Assembly: GCF_002176815.1 (NCBI RefSeq)
Contig: NZ_CP021648.1
Coordinates: 3,728,001-3,792,000 of the forward strand
DNA: 64,000 nt
Source: Acidovorax sp. T1
Lineage (GTDB): Bacteria; Pseudomonadota; Gammaproteobacteria; Burkholderiales; Burkholderiaceae_C
Direction of reading: 5' to 3'
The notes under the pieces were generated by a model. It was given only the letters and a program-made list of their open reading frames with translations. It searched no databases and was not told the origin of the DNA. The position numbers and the translations under genes were made by a program. This document shows, piece by piece, positions 35,738-46,382 of the stretch; the first letter of the stretch is position 1, and each line of letters starts with the position of its first letter.

Positions 35738-36594
35738 TACGCCCCGTGGCACTTCTTGAACTTCTTGCCGCTGCCGCACCAGCAGGGCTCGTTGCGGCCG
35801 GGTTCGGGCAGCTTGCGCACGGTTTCGATGCGCGGGCCCATGCTTTTCCATAGCTGGCGCAGGTCGTACACGGCCCAGATGGCTTCGCCAAAGGTTTCCA
35901 CGCGGGCCTGGCTGGTGCTGGGCGGGCCGTCTTCGCTGAACATGCAGACCTCGGGCTTGCCGGTGTCGTCTTCGGTCAGGGCGACGATGCTGTCGAGCGC
36001 ATCGTCAAGCCACTTGGCAGCCTCCTTGTCGCGCGGGGCGGCCCAGTCTTCGGGCCAGTTTTCCACGGCGAACATGAAGCCCAGCGCCCACACCTGGCCA
36101 AACGAGGGAATATCCTGGCCGGCCATTTCGGCGCGCTCCTCTTCGGGCAAGCTGGCCACGGCACCGCGCATGTCCATGGCCTCGGGCTGGAAGGTGCGCT
36201 CGTCGTCCAGCGTTTCGACCGGGGCGTCGAGCTGTGCTTCGACCTCGTTCCAGCGGCGCATCCACAGCTCCAGGAACCGCGCCTGCTGCGCCGCATCGGC
36301 AAACGCCGGCAGCAAGGGCAGCGCCTCGCCTTCGGCCAGGTCGAGCGCCGAGCCATCGCCCAGCAGCATGGGCAGGTATTCCGACGGCGGGATGGGGCGG
36401 CGGCTGCAGATCAGCGCCGTCAAAAAGCCGTCGCAGAACTCCCACTGCGGGATCTCTTCGCCCCGCGTGCGCAGGTCATCGAGCAGCGTGTCGATCTCGT
36501 CGAGTTCGTCGGGGCCCAGGGCCGGGGCAGCAGATGCGGCAGACACGGCAGATGCGGCGGCGGCGTCCGTGGGTTCTTGGTGGGGGGTGTTCAT
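35737..36594 (-). CDS. YecA/UPF0149-type protein with C-terminal SEC-C motif
   Basis: Protein of 285 aa of unknown function. An Ala-rich start is followed by the acidic UPF0149-like domain (LDDLRTRGEEIPQWEFCDGFLTALICSRRPIPPSEYLPMLLG) and, at the extreme C-terminus, a SEC-C zinc-binding motif CWCGSGKKFKKCHG. SEC-C motifs bind zinc and often mediate contacts with SecB, ribosomes or nucleic acid. I chose ATG 36594 (MNTPHQEP); a longer frame upstream reads through non-family sequence. Its stop codon abuts palindromic element copy 3. Confidence 0.8.
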   Translation of the reverse strand: MNTPHQEPTDAAAASAVSAASAAPALGPDELDEIDTLLDDLRTRGEEIPQWEFCDGFLTALICSRRPIPPSEYLPMLLGDGSALDLAEGEALPLLPAFADAAQQARFLELWMRRWNEVEAQLDAPVETLDDERTFQPEAMDMRGAVASLPEEERAEMAGQDIPSFGQVWALGFMFAVENWPEDWAAPRDKEAAKWLDDALDSIVALTEDDTGKPEVCMFSEDGPPSTSQARVETFGEAIWAVYDLRQLWKSMGPRIETVRKLPEPGRNEPCWCGSGKKFKKCHGA

Positions 36595-36695
36595 AGCGGG
36601 GCTCCAGTCGGCGGGGCCAAAGGGCAACAAGGCTTGGGTGCTGCCCCTGGCCCCTGGCAAAGGCGGCCAGTGTAGCCGCCCGCCGGGGCAAAAAG

Positions 36696-37238
36696 TCAAG
36701 CCATCGGCAGGGCAGAAGGTGTGGTGGCCGTGCGCTCCGGCGAATCCCCGGCCCACCTGTTTTCTTCAAAAACAATAGCTGTTGCCGCATGTGCACCAAG
36801 GGCTAGAAGCCTTTTTCTCATGCAAAGAACCGCCTTGTCCTTGCTGAGCAGGATGGCGCGGTGGGCCACGGCCAGGTCGATGAAATGCTGGTCGTCGGCG
36901 TCCTTGCACACGGCGGCCACGCGCGGCGCCACATCCACCCAGCGCACCTGGGCTTCGTAGGACTGCAGCAGCGCGCTGGCGGTCAGCCCATAAAACGCCA
37001 GGCGCGGCGCAATCTGCGGATAGGCCAGCACGCGCGCCAGCTCGTCGCGCATGGGCGGCGTGGCCACCCAGCACAGCCGCTGCGCATCGAGCAGCGCACG
37101 CACGGGCGCCACGGCCGCGTCGGCAAACAGCAGCAGGTCGAGCACGATGTTGGTGTCCAGCACCAGCGCGCGCGCATCGGCACCGGGTTCGCCGCGTTCG
37201 GGCAGCGGCAGCACGCAGCGCGGGGGCTTAGCCGCCAT
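36696..37238 (-). CDS. PIN-domain protein, putative toxin family
   Basis: Putative ribonuclease of the VapC-like PIN fold (TIGR00305 type), 180 aa. Acidic residues fit the active site: Asp28 in LVLDTNIVLD, Glu66 in MRDELARVL, and Asp113/Asp115/Asp116 in KDADDQHFID. No antitoxin gene is adjacent, so a solitary RNase is as likely as a toxin. Residues about 140-160 (MRKRLLALGAHAATAIVFEEN) come from palindromic element A read on its opposite strand. It overlaps the methyltransferase gene by 11 bp. Confidence 0.75.
   Translation of the reverse strand: MAAKPPRCVLPLPERGEPGADARALVLDTNIVLDLLLFADAAVAPVRALLDAQRLCWVATPPMRDELARVLAYPQIAPRLAFYGLTASALLQSYEAQVRWVDVAPRVAAVCKDADDQHFIDLAVAHRAILLSKDKAVLCMRKRLLALGAHAATAIVFEENRWAGDSPERTATTPSALPMA
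36760..36819 (+). repeat. Palindromic element A, copy 4 (inside PIN gene)
   Basis: The plus strand carries ttcaaaaacaatagctgttg and then agggctagaagcctttttct, which align with the ends of the other copies; the core palindrome is degraded. The host gene is on the minus strand, so this copy is translated from the complement of the strand used in thiL, rlmL and rpoN. Confidence 0.65.
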
Positions 37239-38532
37239 GGCCCTTGGGCGTGGGTGCCGACGGGGCTGCTCCATCGGCGCCACGCGGCGCGCGCACCGAG
37301 CCCTTGACCATGTCGAAGCGAAACAGGCGGCACTCGATGGGGCCGTTCCACATGGGCACGCGGCGCGATTCTTTCAGGCGCATCTTGCCGGGCAACTTGA
37401 GGTCGGGCGTGAGCATCCAGGCCTGCCAGCCGGCGTAGTTCTTTTTCCAGTGCGCGGCCAGCTGGCTGAAGAACTCGCCGCCATCGTCGGTGTGCGCGGC
37501 TTCGCGGCCCACGCTGGCGCCCAGGGCGCGCTCGGCCGCGCGTTCGTTGGCGTTTTGCCCGGCGGTGCCGGCGGCGGCAATGCGCTCGCCGTAGGGCGGG
37601 TTGAGCAGCATCACGCCGGGCTGCTCGCAGGGCGGCATGCGCTGCAGGGCGTCGCCACCGCGCAGCTGCACGGCATCGGCCACGCCGGCACGCTCGGCAT
37701 TGCGCTGGGCAAAATCGACCATGCGGTGGGCCACATCACTGCCAAATATGGGCACAGCGCTTGCCTGGATTGCGCCTTCAGCTTCGTTTTTAATAGCAGA
37801 CCAGACATGCGCCTGGAACGGCAGCAGTTTCTCGAACGCAAAGCGGCGCAGCATGCCCGCCGGGATGCGGCAGGCGATCTGCGCGGCCTCGATGGCAATG
37901 GTGCCGCTGCCGCAGCAGGGGTCGTACAGCGGCACGGGGTTGTCGCCCAGGGGGTCCCAGCCGCTGGCGGCGATCATGGCGGCGGCCAGGGTTTCCTTGA
38001 GCGGCGCGTCGCCCTTGTCCTCGCGCCAGCCGCGCTTGAACAGCGGCTCGCCCGAGGTGTCGATGTAGATCGTGGCCTCTTCGGTGGTCAGGTGCAGGTG
38101 GATGCGCACGTCGGGCCACTGCGTGTTCACGTCGGGGCGCACGCCGCTCTTGGCGCGAAAGCGGTCGGCCACCGCGTCCTTGATCTTGAGGCCGGCGAAG
38201 TTCAGGCTTTGCAGCGGGCTGTGCTGCGCCGTCACCTCGACCTTGAAGGTCTGGCGCGTGGTGAACCAGATCTCCCAGGCCACGTCGCTGGCGGCTGCGT
38301 ACAGGTCGTTCTCGGAGCGATAGGGCCGGTGCGCGAGCTGCACCAGCACGCGTTGCGCCAGGCGGCTGTGCAGGTTCAACAGCAGCGCCTCGCGCCAGGA
38401 CGCGCGCAGCAGCACGCCGCCCCTGCCGGTGAGCAGGTCTTGCCCCGTGAGGCCGGTGATGCCATGCACCTCGTCGGCCAGAAAGCCCTCGACGCCCGCG
38501 GCGCAGGGGAGAAAAAGTTGGAGTTGGTTCAT
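37228..38532 (-). CDS. THUMP-domain class I SAM RNA methyltransferase (RlmL N-terminal/YpsC type)
   Basis: Probable 23S rRNA guanine-N2 methyltransferase, 434 aa. An N-terminal THUMP region (about 50-160) precedes a Rossmann methyltransferase with DPCCGSGTIAIEAAQIA (about 205-221) and the catalytic NPPYGER. It lacks the second RlmK domain of E. coli RlmL. Residues about 245-264 (AIKNEAEGAIQASAVPIFG) are encoded by palindromic element copy 5 read in frame. The start overlaps the thioesterase stop by 4 bp. Confidence 0.88.
   Translation of the reverse strand: MNQLQLFLPCAAGVEGFLADEVHGITGLTGQDLLTGRGGVLLRASWREALLLNLHSRLAQRVLVQLAHRPYRSENDLYAAASDVAWEIWFTTRQTFKVEVTAQHSPLQSLNFAGLKIKDAVADRFRAKSGVRPDVNTQWPDVRIHLHLTTEEATIYIDTSGEPLFKRGWREDKGDAPLKETLAAAMIAASGWDPLGDNPVPLYDPCCGSGTIAIEAAQIACRIPAGMLRRFAFEKLLPFQAHVWSAIKNEAEGAIQASAVPIFGSDVAHRMVDFAQRNAERAGVADAVQLRGGDALQRMPPCEQPGVMLLNPPYGERIAAAGTAGQNANERAAERALGASVGREAAHTDDGGEFFSQLAAHWKKNYAGWQAWMLTPDLKLPGKMRLKESRRVPMWNGPIECRLFRFDMVKGSVRAPRGADGAAPSAPTPKGHGG
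37742..37799 (-). repeat. Palindromic element A, copy 5 (inside methyltransferase gene)
   Basis: On the minus strand gctattaaaaacgaagctg, a decayed core and caagcgctgtgcccatattt align with other copies. It is read in the same frame as the thiL and rpoN copies. Confidence 0.65.
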
Positions 38533-39011
38533 GTCGATGGGGAAGATACGCGCTCGGGCACAGCGGGGAAACCGGGCTCACCCGCGCGGGCCCGCAGCAG
38601 CTGGCGGATGGATTCGGGAATCGGCGCCACCTTGCGGTCGCTCTTGCCGATGAAGACGATGCCGGTCTTGCCGCGCGCCACCTCGCGGCCTTGCGTCTTT
38701 TCAGTCATTCGAAAGACGAGGTCGAAACCATAGCGATTGAAGTCTGCGGGCGCCATCTCCACGCGCATGGTCTCGCCGTGAAAACCCTCGGACCGGTACT
38801 GCGCCACGATGTCTCCCACCACGATGGACAGCCCGCCCACATCCGCCTCGGGGTAACCCAGCGACTGGAAGAAGCGCACACGCGCCTCGGACACCAGCGA
38901 GAGCAGCTGTGCGTTGTCCAGGTGCCCGCCCTGGTTGACGTGGCTGATGTAGATCTGCATCTCGGTGGCAAAGCCGAAGTGCGGGGGAAGGTCGAAAACA
39001 ATGCGGGCCAT
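38529..39011 (-). CDS. Acyl-CoA thioesterase, hotdog fold
   Basis: Hotdog thioesterase of the 4-hydroxybenzoyl-CoA thioesterase/YbgC type, 160 aa. The start MARIVFDLPPHFGFATEMQIYISHVNQGGHLDN has the substrate-binding N-terminal strand, but with HVNQGGHLDN in place of the usual Asp-containing YxDTD motif, so the substrate and mechanism are uncertain. I chose ATG 39011. It overlaps the next gene by 4 bp (ATGA). Confidence 0.75.
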   Translation of the reverse strand: MARIVFDLPPHFGFATEMQIYISHVNQGGHLDNAQLLSLVSEARVRFFQSLGYPEADVGGLSIVVGDIVAQYRSEGFHGETMRVEMAPADFNRYGFDLVFRMTEKTQGREVARGKTGIVFIGKSDRKVAPIPESIRQLLRARAGEPGFPAVPERVSSPST

Positions 39012-39092
39012 GGCGTACAAGCGGGTGAGAGGGTCAACGAAACAAAAAAACAACCAACGGGCGCACAACCCGCGCACCCGCCAGCGAAGGGC

Positions 39093-40681
<1,589 letters not shown>

Positions 40682-40682
<1 letters not shown>

Positions 40683-41470
40683 CACATCCTGAAGTGCTCG
40701 CCGAGATAGACGCGTCTTACCTCGGCGTTGTCAACGATTTCGGCCGGCGTGCCCTGGGCGAGCACGCGGCCATCGCTGATGATGAAGGCGTGGTCGCAGA
40801 TGCCCAGCGTCTCGCGCACGTTGTGGTCGGTGATCAGCACGCCGATGCCGCGCGCCTTCAAAAAACCAATGATCCGCTGGATCTCGATCACCGCGATCGG
40901 GTCGATGCCGGCAAACGGCTCGTCGAGCAGGATGAAGCGCGGCTGGGTGGCCAGGGCGCGGGCGATCTCGACCCGGCGGCGTTCGCCGCCCGACAGCGCC
41001 AGGGCCGGTGATTCGCGCAGGTGATCCACGCGCAGCTCCTGCAGCAAGGCCGTGAGACGCGCTTCAATCTCGGCCCGGGGCAGGGGCTTGCCGTCGTCGC
41101 CGCGCTGCAGCTCCAGCACGGCGCGCACGTTCTCTTCGACGTTCAGCTTGCGAAAGATCGACGCCTCTTGCGGCAGATAGGACAGCCCCAGGCGCGAACG
41201 CCGGTGGATGGGCATGTTCGCCACCGAATGGCCATCGATGCGGATATCACCGCCATCGCAGCGCACCAGCCCCACGATCATGTAAAACGAGGTGGTCTTG
41301 CCAGCGCCATTGGGGCCAAGCAAGCCCACCACTTCGCCCTTTTGCACGACCAGCGACACGTCCTTGACGACCTTGCGGCTGCCATAGGATTTTTCGAGGT
41401 GTTCGACTTCCAGGCGGCTGCCCGTCTGGGTATCTGGGCCTTGACCTTGATTCACCGTCACAGCACTCAC
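40682..41470 (-). CDS. lptB: LPS export ABC transporter ATP-binding protein
   Basis: Cytoplasmic ATPase of the LptB2FGC complex that extracts lipopolysaccharide from the inner membrane. The product is 262 aa. Walker [10 protein letters not shown] (about 52-60), the Q-loop region YLPQEASIF, signature [15 protein letters not shown] and Walker [14 protein letters not shown] are all present. It overlaps lptA by 4 bp (ATGA) and rpoN by 1 bp, the usual lptA-lptB-rpoN order. Confidence 0.97.
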
Positions 41471-42120
41471 TTGCTTGCACCACCGAGCGAGTTGCTGGGA
41501 CGCAGCACCGGCCCGCTGGCCGCGGGGGCCGGGGCCACAGCGCCGGCAGGCTGCTCCTTGGCCGGCGACAGCACGGCGCGCACGCGGCCGCCCGGGGCGG
41601 GTACATCGCCCGGCACGCTGGCGGCCGACTTTTTCTGGCCATCGACCGTGAACACGTCGGTGAGGTTGTTGTAAACGATGACGGCGCCCGACACATCATC
41701 GGTCACCACCGATTCCCGATAGCGGCGCATCTCGGCGCGGGTGATGAAACGCACGTTGTCGGCCTTGCCGTCGTATTCGATGATTTCACTCTCGCCTTCG
41801 ATGAACTCGTCCGGTGCGCCGGCCGGGGTGTCGCGCTTTTGCCGGAAGAACGCGCGCTTGCCGGGCTCGGCCGTCACGACGCCGTACTGGTAGCCATCGG
41901 CATCCTGGCGCACATCGAGCCGCGCGCCGCGCAGCACGATGGAGCCCTTGGTCATGACCACCCGGCCCGTGAAAACACTGGTCTGCTTGAGCTCATCGTG
42001 GCGCAACGCATCGGCCTCGATGTTCATGGGCTTGTTGCGGTCGGCTTTTTCGGCAAAGCCCACGCCAGGGGCGCAGGCCAAGGCCGTCAGCAGCAGGATG
42101 GGGAGGAAACTTTTTTTCAT
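41467..42120 (-). CDS. lptA: Periplasmic LPS transport protein
   Basis: Forms the periplasmic bridge that carries lipopolysaccharide to the outer membrane. The product is 217 aa with a signal peptide ([23 protein letters not shown]). The OstA-type beta-jellyroll contains [29 protein letters not shown]. The C-terminal 45 residues are Pro/Ala-rich and probably disordered. ATG 42120 was chosen because it begins the signal peptide. It is the first gene of lptA-lptB-rpoN. Confidence 0.93.
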   Translation of the reverse strand: MKKSFLPILLLTALACAPGVGFAEKADRNKPMNIEADALRHDELKQTSVFTGRVVMTKGSIVLRGARLDVRQDADGYQYGVVTAEPGKRAFFRQKRDTPAGAPDEFIEGESEIIEYDGKADNVRFITRAEMRRYRESVVTDDVSGAVIVYNNLTDVFTVDGQKKSAASVPGDVPAPGGRVRAVLSPAKEQPAGAVAPAPAASGPVLRPSNSLGGASK

Positions 42121-42170
42121 GAGGCACGAATCTTGCACGGATTGTAGCCATGCACGGGGGGGGCGGCCCA

Positions 42171-42196
42171 TAAAAAAAGCCCGCAGGCGCGGGCTT
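42171..42196 (-). terminator. Intrinsic terminator after dsbA
   Basis: Stem AAGCCCGC (42176-42183) with GCGGGCTT (42188-42195) and a 4-nt loop. The run of seven A at 42171-42177 becomes the U-tract on the minus strand. It lies 27 bp past the dsbA stop and separates it from lptA. Confidence 0.9.
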
Positions 42197-42222
42197 CTCG
42201 AACGGGTAGGCGCTGTGCGGGA

Positions 42223-42879
42223 TCAGCCCTTGCGCGCCACGCCCGCCAGATACTCCACCACCTGCAACACGGTCTGCATGCTGCCGGCCATGGTGCCATC
42301 GGTATAGAACCGGCCAGCCACGCCCATCGAGGGAACGCCCTCCACGCCATAACCCTCTTGCAGCGCCGAGGCACGGCGCACCTGACTGGCCACAGTGAAG
42401 GAGGTATAGACCTCCTTGAACTTGGCGGCGTCCACGCCCTGCTGGGCCACCCAGGCAAAGATATCGTCATCCTTGGCCAGCTTGAGCTTTTCGACGTGGA
42501 TGGCACGGAACACCTTGGCGTGCAGGGTGTCGAGCTTGCCCATACCTTCGAGCGTGAAATACAGCTTTTGCTGCGGCACGAAGCTGGCGTTGAATGCCAC
42601 CGGAATGCGGCGGATGCTCAGGTCCTTGGGTGCTGCCTTGACCCAGGCATCGAGCGTGGGCTCAAACGCGTTGCAGTGCGGGCAGCTGTACCAGAAGAAC
42701 TCGATCACATCCACCTTGCCGGCGGGCGCATCGGGCGTCAGCGGCTTGGCGAGCTTGGTGTAGTCCTTGCCCTCCTTGAACTGGCGCGCCTGCGCCAGGG
42801 CCGGCGTGGCCAGCGGCAGGGTCAGGGCGGAAGCGGCAACCACCGAAGCGGTAGAGAGGGAAAACTCGCGGCGTTTCAT
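42223..42879 (-). CDS. dsbA: Thiol:disulfide interchange protein
   Basis: Periplasmic oxidase that introduces disulfides. The product is 217 aa from ATG 42879. The signal peptide MKRREFSLSTASVVAASALTLP starts with a twin-arginine-like KRREF but could also be Sec-type. The active site CPHC lies in FFWYSCPHCNAFEP (near residue 60), and the cis-Pro loop is VEGVPSMGV. It is followed by a clear terminator. It lies 84 bp after the SPOR gene. Confidence 0.95.
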   Translation of the reverse strand: MKRREFSLSTASVVAASALTLPLATPALAQARQFKEGKDYTKLAKPLTPDAPAGKVDVIEFFWYSCPHCNAFEPTLDAWVKAAPKDLSIRRIPVAFNASFVPQQKLYFTLEGMGKLDTLHAKVFRAIHVEKLKLAKDDDIFAWVAQQGVDAAKFKEVYTSFTVASQVRRASALQEGYGVEGVPSMGVAGRFYTDGTMAGSMQTVLQVVEYLAGVARKG

Positions 42880-42963
42880 GAAAGGGACACTCCTTGTTCT
42901 GGTCTGGGGGTGTGAGACCGCCCCCATGAAAAAGTTCAGACGATGTCGATGGACGCCGCCATC

Positions 42964-43650
42964 CTAGCGCTGGACACGCACCATCGCGGACTCGACGCCA
43001 GCGCTTTCCAGTTTTTCCTTCAGCTGCTCGGCGTCGTCGCGCTTGGAAAAAGGGCCCACACGCACACGGTACACGGTGCGGCCGTTTTGTTCGCGCTCGC
43101 TCACGCGGGCTTCCCAGCCCAGCATGGCCAGCTTGGCGCGCTGGGCGTCGGCGCCCGACTGGCTGGGGAACGCACCGGCCTGCACGAAATAATCAAACGG
43201 ATCCACCCCTGCCGACCGGGCCTTGGCCAGATCGCCCAGCGGGTCCGCCGAGGTGGCGGCCTTGGTATCGACCTTGGCGTCGGCCTTGGTGGCCGGCTTG
43301 GCATCGGCCGTCGCAGGCTTGCTGGCGGGGATGCGCGCAGCAGTGGCCTCGGCGGGGGCGGGAGCGGCGGGTGCCGCAGGGACCGCGCCATTGGCATCGG
43401 GCGCAGCTGGCGCGACCGGCGCGGCGGGTGGTCGTGCGGGGTTCTTGCCGTAAAGCGGCGAATTGGGGTCCCAGTTCTTGTTCTTCTGGGCTTCGGCGGC
43501 GTCCTGGTCCACGCCACGCAGGCCGCCCTTGTTCAGAAAAGGCACCGGCACCTTGGTCACATACACGGCCACGGCCAGGGCAGCGCCCAGGCCGACGATG
43601 ACCCCGGCAATAAAGCCGATGATGGTGCCGCCCGTCTGTTTTTTCTTCAT
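42964..43650 (-). CDS. SPOR-domain membrane protein
   Basis: Bitopic protein of 228 aa: cytoplasmic MKKKQTGG, one membrane helix (about 9-30), a long Ala/Pro/Lys-rich periplasmic linker (about 65-145) and a C-terminal SPOR domain (FDYFVQAGAFPSQSGADAQRAKL to the end) that should bind denuded septal peptidoglycan. It is FtsN-like in layout but shorter. It is 12 bp after argS and probably co-transcribed with it. Confidence 0.9.
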   Translation of the reverse strand: MKKKQTGGTIIGFIAGVIVGLGAALAVAVYVTKVPVPFLNKGGLRGVDQDAAEAQKNKNWDPNSPLYGKNPARPPAAPVAPAAPDANGAVPAAPAAPAPAEATAARIPASKPATADAKPATKADAKVDTKAATSADPLGDLAKARSAGVDPFDYFVQAGAFPSQSGADAQRAKLAMLGWEARVSEREQNGRTVYRVRVGPFSKRDDAEQLKEKLESAGVESAMVRVQR

Positions 43651-43662
43651 GGTAGTAACTGC

Positions 43663-45360
43663 TTACATTCTGGCTGGGGCCGATACGCCCAGCACGGCCA
43701 GGCCATTGTGCAACACCTGGGCGGTGGCGGCGACGAGGGCCAGGCGGGCGCGCTTGACGGTTTCATCCTCCACCAGGATGCGCTCGGCATCGTAGTAGCT
43801 GTGGTAGCTGGCAGCCAGGTCGCGCAGGTAGAAGGTGACGTCGTGCGGCGCCTCGCCTTCGGCAGCGGCGGTGAGCATCTCGGGGTATTTGGCCAATTGC
43901 AGCATCAGCGCCTGGGCCTGCGGGCCATCGAGCGCGGACAGGTCCGCGTCCTTGAGCGCGGCCACATCGCCACCGCCTTGCCCGGCCAAAGACTCTTGCC
44001 AGGCGCGCAGCACCGAGCAGATGCGCGCATGGGCGTATTGCACGTAGTACACCGGGTTGTCGTTGTTCTGCGCCACGGCCAGGTCCACGTCGAAGGTGTA
44101 TTCGGTGTCGGGCTTGCGGCTGAGCAGGAAGAAGCGCACCGCGTCCTTGCTGGTCCACTCGATCAGGTCGCGCAGCGTGACGTAGCTGCCCGCGCGCTTG
44201 CTGATCTTGACCTCTTCGCCGCCCTTGACCACGCGCACCATGGTGTGCAGCACGTAGTCGGGGTAGCCCTGCGGAATGCCCACATTGGCCGCCTGCAACC
44301 CGGCGCGCACGCGAGCGATGGTGCCGTGGTGGTCGGTGCCCTGCACATTGACCACCTTGGTAAAGCCGCGCTCCCACTTGGTGATGTGGTAGGCCACGTC
44401 GGGCACGAAATAGGTGTAGCTGCCGTCGCCCTTGCGCATGACGCGGTCCTTGTCGTCGCCATATTCGGTCGATTGGAGCCACAGCGCGCCGTCGTGCTCG
44501 TAGGTCTTGCCCGCGTCGCGCAGCTTTTGCACCACGGCATCGACCTTGCCGCTGGTGTACAGGCTGGACTCGAGGTAGTAGTTGTCAAAGCGCACATCAA
44601 AGGCCTTGAGGTCCAGGTCCTGCTCGTGGCGCAGATAGGCCACGGCAAACAGGCGCATGCCGTCGAGGTCGTTCACATCGCCGCTGGCGGTGAACTCACG
44701 GTCGTCCGAGCGCACGGTCTTTTGGGCCAGGAAATCGGCGGCAATGTCGGCAATGTAGTCGCCGTTGTAGGCCGTCTCGGGCCATTCGGCGTCGCCGGGC
44801 TTGAAACCACGGGCGCGCATCTGCGTGGAATTGGCCAGGGTGGCGATCTGCACGCCCGCGTCGTTGTAATAGAACTCGCGGTACACGTCCCAGCCCTGGG
44901 TGTCGAACAGGTGGCTGATGGCATCGCCCAGCGCGGCCTGGCGGCCGTGGCCGACATGCAACGGCCCCGTGGGGTTGGCCGAGACGAACTCGACCAGCAC
45001 GCGCGCATTGCGCCGAGGCTGGAAGCCAAAGCGCGCACCGGCGGCCAACACCTCGCGCACGACTTCCTGCTTGGCAGCAGGTTTCAGGCGGATGTTGATG
45101 AAGCCGGGGCCTGCGATGTCGATATCGGCCACCCAGCGCTGGTAAACCGGCGTGGCGAGCAGCGCGGTGCGCAGGTTTTCTGCCACCTGGCGGGGATTGA
45201 GCTTGAGCGGCTTGGCCAACTGCATGGCCGCGGTGCAGGCGAAGTCCCCGTGAGACGCCACCTTGGGCGACTCGAATGCGGCCTTGGCGCCCGCGCCGGG
45301 GGTGAGTTTTTCCAGTTCAGCCGCAAGCGCGGCCAACAAATCTTGTTTGACGGAGAGCAT
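43663..45360 (-). CDS. argS: Arginyl-tRNA synthetase
   Basis: Class I synthetase charging tRNA-Arg. The product is 565 aa. The HIGH-like motif is HVGHGRQA in [18 protein letters not shown] (about 128-145). A KMSKS-like position is represented by [10 protein letters not shown]. The N-terminal Add1 domain begins at [16 protein letters not shown] and the C-terminal anticodon-binding domain contains [16 protein letters not shown]. Its 5' end faces the divergent psiF-like gene. Confidence 0.97.
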   Translation of the reverse strand: MLSVKQDLLAALAAELEKLTPGAGAKAAFESPKVASHGDFACTAAMQLAKPLKLNPRQVAENLRTALLATPVYQRWVADIDIAGPGFINIRLKPAAKQEVVREVLAAGARFGFQPRRNARVLVEFVSANPTGPLHVGHGRQAALGDAISHLFDTQGWDVYREFYYNDAGVQIATLANSTQMRARGFKPGDAEWPETAYNGDYIADIAADFLAQKTVRSDDREFTASGDVNDLDGMRLFAVAYLRHEQDLDLKAFDVRFDNYYLESSLYTSGKVDAVVQKLRDAGKTYEHDGALWLQSTEYGDDKDRVMRKGDGSYTYFVPDVAYHITKWERGFTKVVNVQGTDHHGTIARVRAGLQAANVGIPQGYPDYVLHTMVRVVKGGEEVKISKRAGSYVTLRDLIEWTSKDAVRFFLLSRKPDTEYTFDVDLAVAQNNDNPVYYVQYAHARICSVLRAWQESLAGQGGGDVAALKDADLSALDGPQAQALMLQLAKYPEMLTAAAEGEAPHDVTFYLRDLAASYHSYYDAERILVEDETVKRARLALVAATAQVLHNGLAVLGVSAPARM

Positions 45361-45519
45361 TGCCCGATTCTACGGGGCCGGTGCCAGACGCCCCCCCGGC
45401 CCAGCGCATCGAAACAGCCATCGGCCTGCCGCCTCCGTCATCCGCATTGTGGAAAAGGCCGTTGTATGCTGCAATCCGCCTGGGTTGACGTTCGATATCT
45501 GCCAACTTTTGGAGCCCTT

Positions 45520-45807
45520 ATGAAACAACTTCTTTCCCTGACCGCACTGGGCCTGGCCCTGTCTTTTGGTGCCGCGCACGCGGCCGACACCCCTGCACCC
45601 GCCCCCACCAAGCAGCAGTCCAAAATGGCCACCTGCAACAAGGATGCCACCGGCATGAAGGGCGACGAGCGCAAGGCCTTCATGAAAACCTGCCTGAGCA
45701 ACAAACCCGCCACGCAGCAAAGCAAGATGAAGACGTGCAACGCCGATGCCACGGGCAAGACGGGCGAGGAACGCAAGGCTTTCATGAGCGAATGCCTGAA
45801 GAAATAA
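45520..45807 (+). CDS. PsiF-repeat periplasmic protein
   Basis: Small secreted protein of 95 aa with a signal peptide ending AAHA. It holds two copies of the PsiF repeat, each with Cys pairs: KMATCNKDATGMKGDERKAF-MKTC and KMKTCNADATGKTGEERKAF-MSEC. E. coli psiF is phosphate-starvation induced; I see no clear Pho box here. ATG 45520 has GGAG at -10. A strong terminator follows. Confidence 0.88.
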   Translation: MKQLLSLTALGLALSFGAAHAADTPAPAPTKQQSKMATCNKDATGMKGDERKAFMKTCLSNKPATQQSKMKTCNADATGKTGEERKAFMSECLKK

Positions 45808-45830
45808 GCCGACAGGTTCTCGTTCGCTCT

Positions 45831-45865
45831 AAAAAGCCCGCCGGCGCTGCCAGGCGGGTTTTTTT
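45831..45865 (+). terminator. Intrinsic terminator after psiF-like gene
   Basis: Stem CCCGCC (45837-45842) with GGCGGG (45853-45858), followed by seven T (45859-45865) and preceded by five A, so it could work in both directions between the convergent genes. Confidence 0.9.
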
Positions 45866-45881
45866 ATGCCGCCCCGCAGAC

Positions 45882-46328
45882 CTACCAGCCACGCGCCCAG
45901 AACACGGCAATCACAGCCACCACGGGCAGCACATGCGACTGCACCATGACCAGCCGGCGCACCCGCCCCACTTCGCGGGCTTCGGGCAGCGCGCCGGTGG
46001 CGCGCAGTTGGCGGCGCCAGCGCCGGAACGACAGCGTGGGCCCAATGGACAGCAGCACCATGACCACAAACAGCGTGAGCTTCAGATGGAACAGGGGCTG
46101 CGAGACATACCAGGACAGGCCCTTGATGCCCCACACCACGCGCGCCAGCCCCGTGAGCAGCAGAACCAGCGCCGTGACGCCATAAATCACATCCAGGCGC
46201 GCCAGCCGCTCGACCACGGCGGCATTCATCCATTCGGTGCGGCACAGCGCCGCCTGGCTCGACAAAAAGACCACCAGGGTCAGGATGGCCACCAGGTGCA
46301 GGCTGGCCAGGACGGCTTCGAGAGTCAT
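45882..46328 (-). CDS. DUF2214 membrane protein
   Basis: Integral membrane protein of 148 aa with four hydrophobic segments (LASLHLVAILTLVVFLSSQAAL, GVTALVLLLTGLARVVWG, HLKLTLFVVMVLLSIGPTLSF, VLPVVAVIAVFWARGW). It matches the DUF2214 family, of unknown function, distantly like CopD/TMEM-type haem or copper membrane proteins. ATG 46328 was chosen because upstream codons add a non-hydrophobic stretch. It lies 54 bp downstream of the LysR gene on the same strand. Confidence 0.75.
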   Translation of the reverse strand: MTLEAVLASLHLVAILTLVVFLSSQAALCRTEWMNAAVVERLARLDVIYGVTALVLLLTGLARVVWGIKGLSWYVSQPLFHLKLTLFVVMVLLSIGPTLSFRRWRRQLRATGALPEAREVGRVRRLVMVQSHVLPVVAVIAVFWARGW

Positions 46329-46382
46329 TGCAGATCCTTGTAAACCCCGGCACAACGGCGCGCCGCGCAACACCCGGTTGGG

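Noticed and set aside
42943..45807. Plus-strand ORF of 954 codons covering argS, SPOR and psiF region
   Set aside because: It is antisense to argS and the SPOR gene, which have clear motifs; only its last 95 codons (psiF-like, from ATG 45,520) are real. Long antisense frames are common at this GC.
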